Assembly (NCBI GenBank): GCA_003241785.1
Contig: QFPW01000002.1
Coordinates: 186,001 to 250,000, forward strand
Source: Rhodovulum sulfidophilum
GTDB lineage: Bacteria > Pseudomonadota > Alphaproteobacteria > Rhodobacterales > Rhodobacteraceae
Reading direction: 5' to 3'
Length of the DNA: 64,000 nucleotides
The notes beneath the pieces were generated by a model. The model saw only the letters and a program-made list of their open reading frames with translations, searched no databases and was not told where the DNA came from. The first letter of the stretch is position 1. Each line of letters starts with the position of its first letter. The position numbers and the translations under genes are program-made. Positions 61,382 to 64,000 of the stretch are shown here, piece after piece.

Positions 61382-64000
61382 ATGCACGTCGTCTTCCGGG
61401 AAAGCCACGGGCTCGAGGAGACCGCCGTCCCGACCGATCTCGGCCAGGATCCGGCGGATCTCGTCGTGCTTTCCTTCTCGGACAGCGACCTCGGCGCCTT
61501 CGCGGCCGGCTGGCACCGCGCGAAGGGCGGGCTGCCGTCGCTGCGGCTCGCCAATCTCGTGGCGCTCGCGCATCCGCTCTCGGTCGACACCTATGTCGAG
61601 CGCACGCTCGGCGGCGCGAAGGGCATCCTGATCCGGCTGATCGGCGGCGAGGCCTACTGGCCCTATGGCGTCGCCTCGATCCAGGATCTCGCGCGGCGGC
61701 GCGGGATCGCGCTCGCCGTGCTGCCGGCGGACGGGCGCGAGGATCCGCGGCTCGACGCGGTCTCGACGCTGCCGGTCTCGACGCTGCGCCGGCTCGGCCA
61801 TCTCTGCGACCAGGGCGGCGCGGTCGCGGCCCAGGCGGCGCTGGCGCAAATGGCGCTGGCCGCCGGGCTCTACGCCGGGCCGGTCATGGGCGCGAAATCG
61901 GTGCCCGAGCACGGGTTCTACGATCCCGCGCGCGGGGTTCTCCCGGCGCTTCCGCCCGCGACCGGCCCGCGCGCGCTCGTCACCTTCTACCGCGCCTATC
62001 TCACCGCCGCCGATACCGAGCCGGTCGACGTGCTGATAGAAGCGCTCCGCGCGCGCGGCTTCGACGCCGTCGGCGCCTTCGCGACCTCGCTCAAGGCGCC
62101 CGCCTCGGCGGAGTGGCTGCGCGGGCACCTCGCATCGGAACCATGGGCCGCGATCGTCAACGCCACCGCCTTTTCCGCGAAGGGCGCGGACGGCGCCTCG
62201 CCGCTCGACGCCGCCGGCTGCCCGGTGTTCCAGGTCGCGCTCTCGACCGCGCGGCGGAAGGACTGGGAAGGCTCGACCCGGGGCCTCTCCGCCGCCGATC
62301 TCGCGATGCACGTGGTGCTGCCCGAGGTCGACGGCCGGATCTTCGCCGGCGTCGCGAGCTTCAAGGCGCCGACCCGCCGCGATCCCGAGCTCCAGTTTTC
62401 CCGTTTCGCGCATCGCGCCGAACCGGGCAGGATCGGCGCGATCGCCGACCGGGTCGCCGCCTGGCACCGGCTCGCGGCGACGCCGGCGGCCGAGCGGCGC
62501 CTGGCGCTCGTGCTCTCCACCTATCCCGGCCGCGCCGACCAGATGGCGCACGCGGTCGGCCTCGACGCGCTCGCCTCGGCCGAGGCGATCCTCGAGGACC
62601 TCGCGGCCGATGGCTATGCGACCGGCGGCACGGCGGCGCCGCTCCCGGAGGCGCTGGGCGGCTTGCCCGGCGATGAAACCCGCTGTCCCGGGCTTGACCC
62701 GGGACCTCGGGGCCGGAGCGCGGCCCATGGGGGTCGAGACCCCGGGTCGAGCCCGGGGCGGCGCGGCGAGGGGGCCGACCTGGCCGCGGATCCCGGATTC
62801 CCGCTCGCGGACTACGCCGCCGCGCTCACGGGCCTGCCCGAGCCGCTCCGCGCCGATCTCGCCGCCGCCTGGGGGGACCCCGCCGATGATCCGGCGGTCG
62901 TCGACGGCGCCTTCCGCTTCGCCGCCACGCGGCGCGGGAAGGTCCTCGTGGCGCTCCAGCCCGAGCGGGGCGAGACCGGCGCCCGGGTGGATGACTACCA
63001 CGACCTTTCCCGCGTGCCCCGCCACGCCTATGTCGCCTTCTACCTCTGGCTCCGGTCCCGCGGCATCCACGCGCTCATTCATCTCGGCGCGCATGGCACG
63101 CTCGAATGGCTGCCGGGCAAGTCGGTCGCGCTCTCGGCCGACTGCTGGCCCGAGGCGCTGATCGGCCCGACGCCGGTCGTCTATCCCTTCATCGTCAACG
63201 ACCCCGGCGAGGCGGCGCAGGCGAAGCGGCGGACCGGCGCGGTCACGCTCGGCCACGCGCCGCCGCCGCTGACCGCCTCGGCGATCCCGCCGGAGCTGCT
63301 GCCGCTCGAGGCGATGCTCGACGAATATTCGACCGCCGACGGGCTCGACCCGGCGCGGCGCGACCGGCTGATCGCCGACATCCGCGCCGAAGCCGCCGCG
63401 CGCGGCGTCTCCGAGGATATCGGCCTGCCCGAGGAGGCCTCGGCGGCCGAGGCGATCCCGCGCATCGACCGCTTCGTCTGCGACCTGAAGGAAAGCCAGT
63501 TCGGCGACGGGCTGCACGTCCACGGCCGGGGCGAGACCGGCGCGGGCGAGCGCGCCGGGCTTCTCGCCGCGCTCGCCGGGCGTTTCGTGCCGGGCGGCCC
63601 CTCGGGTTCGCCCTGGCGCGGCCGCGCCGACGTGCTGCCCACCGGGCGCAACCTCTACACGACCGACCCGCGCGCGGTGCCGTCCCGCGCCGCGCACGCC
63701 CAAGGCGTGAAGCTCGCCGAGGAGCTGCTGCGACGGCATCTGCAGGACCATGGCGACTGGCCGCGCGGGCTGGTGCTCGACCTCTGGGGCTCGGCCACGA
63801 TGCGCACGGCGGGCGAGGAATTCGCGATGGCGCTGCATCTCGCGGGCCTCGCGCCGCGCTGGGACGAGGGCTCGCAGCGGGTCGCGGGGTTCGAGATCCT
63901 GCCGCTCGCGCTGCTCGGCCGGCCGCGGATCGACGTCACGCTGCGCGTCTCGGGCCTGTTCCGCGACGTCTTCCCGACGCTCTCCCAGCTCTTCGACCAG
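61382..64000 (+). CDS. cobN: Cobaltochelatase large subunit CobN, 5' part with in-frame repeat insertion
   Basis: CobN is the large subunit of the ATP-dependent aerobic cobaltochelatase CobNST, which inserts cobalt into hydrogenobyrinic acid a,c-diamide. The frame from the ATG at 61382 is open for 873 codons to the window end; the full protein is usually about 1,250 residues. Typical segments are VTFYRAYLTAADTEPVDVLI, PVFQVALSTARRKDWEGS, and HALIHLGAHGTLEWLPGKSV. Residues 434-461 (CPGLDPGPRG... to ...GSSPGRR) are encoded by a class A repeat and have no counterpart I know of in the family; they fall in a variable linker before LADYAAALTGLPEPLR. The frame stays open through it, so the protein should be functional. 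Confidence 0.94.
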   Translation, partial: MHVVFRESHGLEETAVPTDLGQDPADLVVLSFSDSDLGAFAAGWHRAKGGLPSLRLANLVALAHPLSVDTYVERTLGGAKGILIRLIGGEAYWPYGVASIQDLARRRGIALAVLPADGREDPRLDAVSTLPVSTLRRLGHLCDQGGAVAAQAALAQMALAAGLYAGPVMGAKSVPEHGFYDPARGVLPALPPATGPRALVTFYRAYLTAADTEPVDVLIEALRARGFDAVGAFATSLKAPASAEWLRGHLASEPWAAIVNATAFSAKGADGASPLDAAGCPVFQVALSTARRKDWEGSTRGLSAADLAMHVVLPEVDGRIFAGVASFKAPTRRDPELQFSRFAHRAEPGRIGAIADRVAAWHRLAATPAAERRLALVLSTYPGRADQMAHAVGLDALASAEAILEDLAADGYATGGTAAPLPEALGGLPGDETRCPGLDPGPRGRSAAHGGRDPGSSPGRRGEGADLAADPGFPLADYAAALTGLPEPLRADLAAAWGDPADDPAVVDGAFRFAATRRGKVLVALQPERGETGARVDDYHDLSRVPRHAYVAFYLWLRSRGIHALIHLGAHGTLEWLPGKSVALSADCWPEALIGPTPVVYPFIVNDPGEAAQAKRRTGAVTLGHAPPPLTASAIPPELLPLEAMLDEYSTADGLDPARRDRLIADIRAEAAARGVSEDIGLPEEASAAEAIPRIDRFVCDLKESQFGDGLHVHGRGETGAGERAGLLAALAGRFVPGGPSGSPWRGRADVLPTGRNLYTTDPRAVPSRAAHAQGVKLAEELLRRHLQDHGDWPRGLVLDLWGSATMRTAGEEFAMALHLAGLAPRWDEGSQRVAGFEILPLALLGRPRIDVTLRVSGLFRDVFPTLSQLFDQ
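62682..62763. repeat. Class A repeat inside cobN (A8)
   Basis: The arms TCCCGGGCTTGACCCGGGAC (62686-62705) and CCCCGGGTCGAGCCCGGGGC match intergenic copies closely. It is read in a different frame from the DUF1636 copy and contains no stop in the cobN frame. Confidence 0.9.

Noticed and set aside
60683..63838. A 1,051-codon open frame on the minus strand across cobW and cobN
   Set aside because: Antisense shadow of two strongly recognised genes.
61382..64000. cobN as a pseudogene because of the repeat insertion
   Set aside because: The frame is open on both sides of the repeat and conserved CobN segments continue in the same frame.

Overview
The window is very GC-rich, densely coded, and reads as a chromosome segment of an alphaproteobacterium, most likely Rhodobacterales. 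The evidence is the gene order: YfgM-like/BamB-like/der, yajC-secD-secF-Mth938, gpmI-envC-ctpA-rppH, moxR-DUF58-DUF4159 beside DUF1285, a CIRCE-controlled groESL, and an aerobic-type cobalamin locus (cobC, cobQ, cobO, DUF1636, cobW, cobN). It is almost entirely core chromosome. I see no phage, insertion sequence, CRISPR array, rRNA or tRNA.

Layout. 1-2070: 5' part of a GH13 alpha-glucosidase and a divergent glycosyltransferase. 2163-9885: MoxR/DUF58/BatA-DUF4159 envelope cluster with divergent DUF1285. 9971-14508: gpmI, envC-like, ctpA and rppH, transcribed leftward. 14687-18696: lrgAB, a 68-residue orphan and two DUF2235 hydrolase paralogues. 19009-23731: TPR/BamB-like/der and a LysM protein. 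23866-30663: LOG, DUF2189, an omptin protease, sodB, and the Sec accessory operon. 31028-37957: a heme peroxidase with RTX repeats, groEL/groES, a second RTX protein and a GFA protein. 38116-45969: HAD hydrolase, MaoC hydratase, a tightly coupled ribF-GNAT-GNAT-ycgN-ltaE run, prs and serS. 46164-51555: a pentameric ligand-gated channel homologue, lon, tgt and a SufT-like gene. 51674-55028: SatD-DUF3307 module, HesB/IscA, TfoX domain protein and tpiA. 55057-64000: cobalamin genes, with an adenosylcobalamin riboswitch ahead of DUF1636-cobW-cobN; cobN runs off the window.

Two classes of dispersed palindromic repeat occur across the window. Class A is about 80 bp with arms like CCCGGGCTTGACCCGGG and GGTCAAGCCCGGGG. 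Class B/C is short, like TAGGGCGGACCTCGGTCCGCC or TAGGGTGGGCGATTCGCCCACC. Most copies are intergenic, but two class A copies lie in frame inside DUF1636 and cobN, and class B copies supply the TAG stop codon of four genes. The other strong unexplained signal is an array of four ACARCC-N6-GGYTGT operators between satD and its DUF3307 partner.
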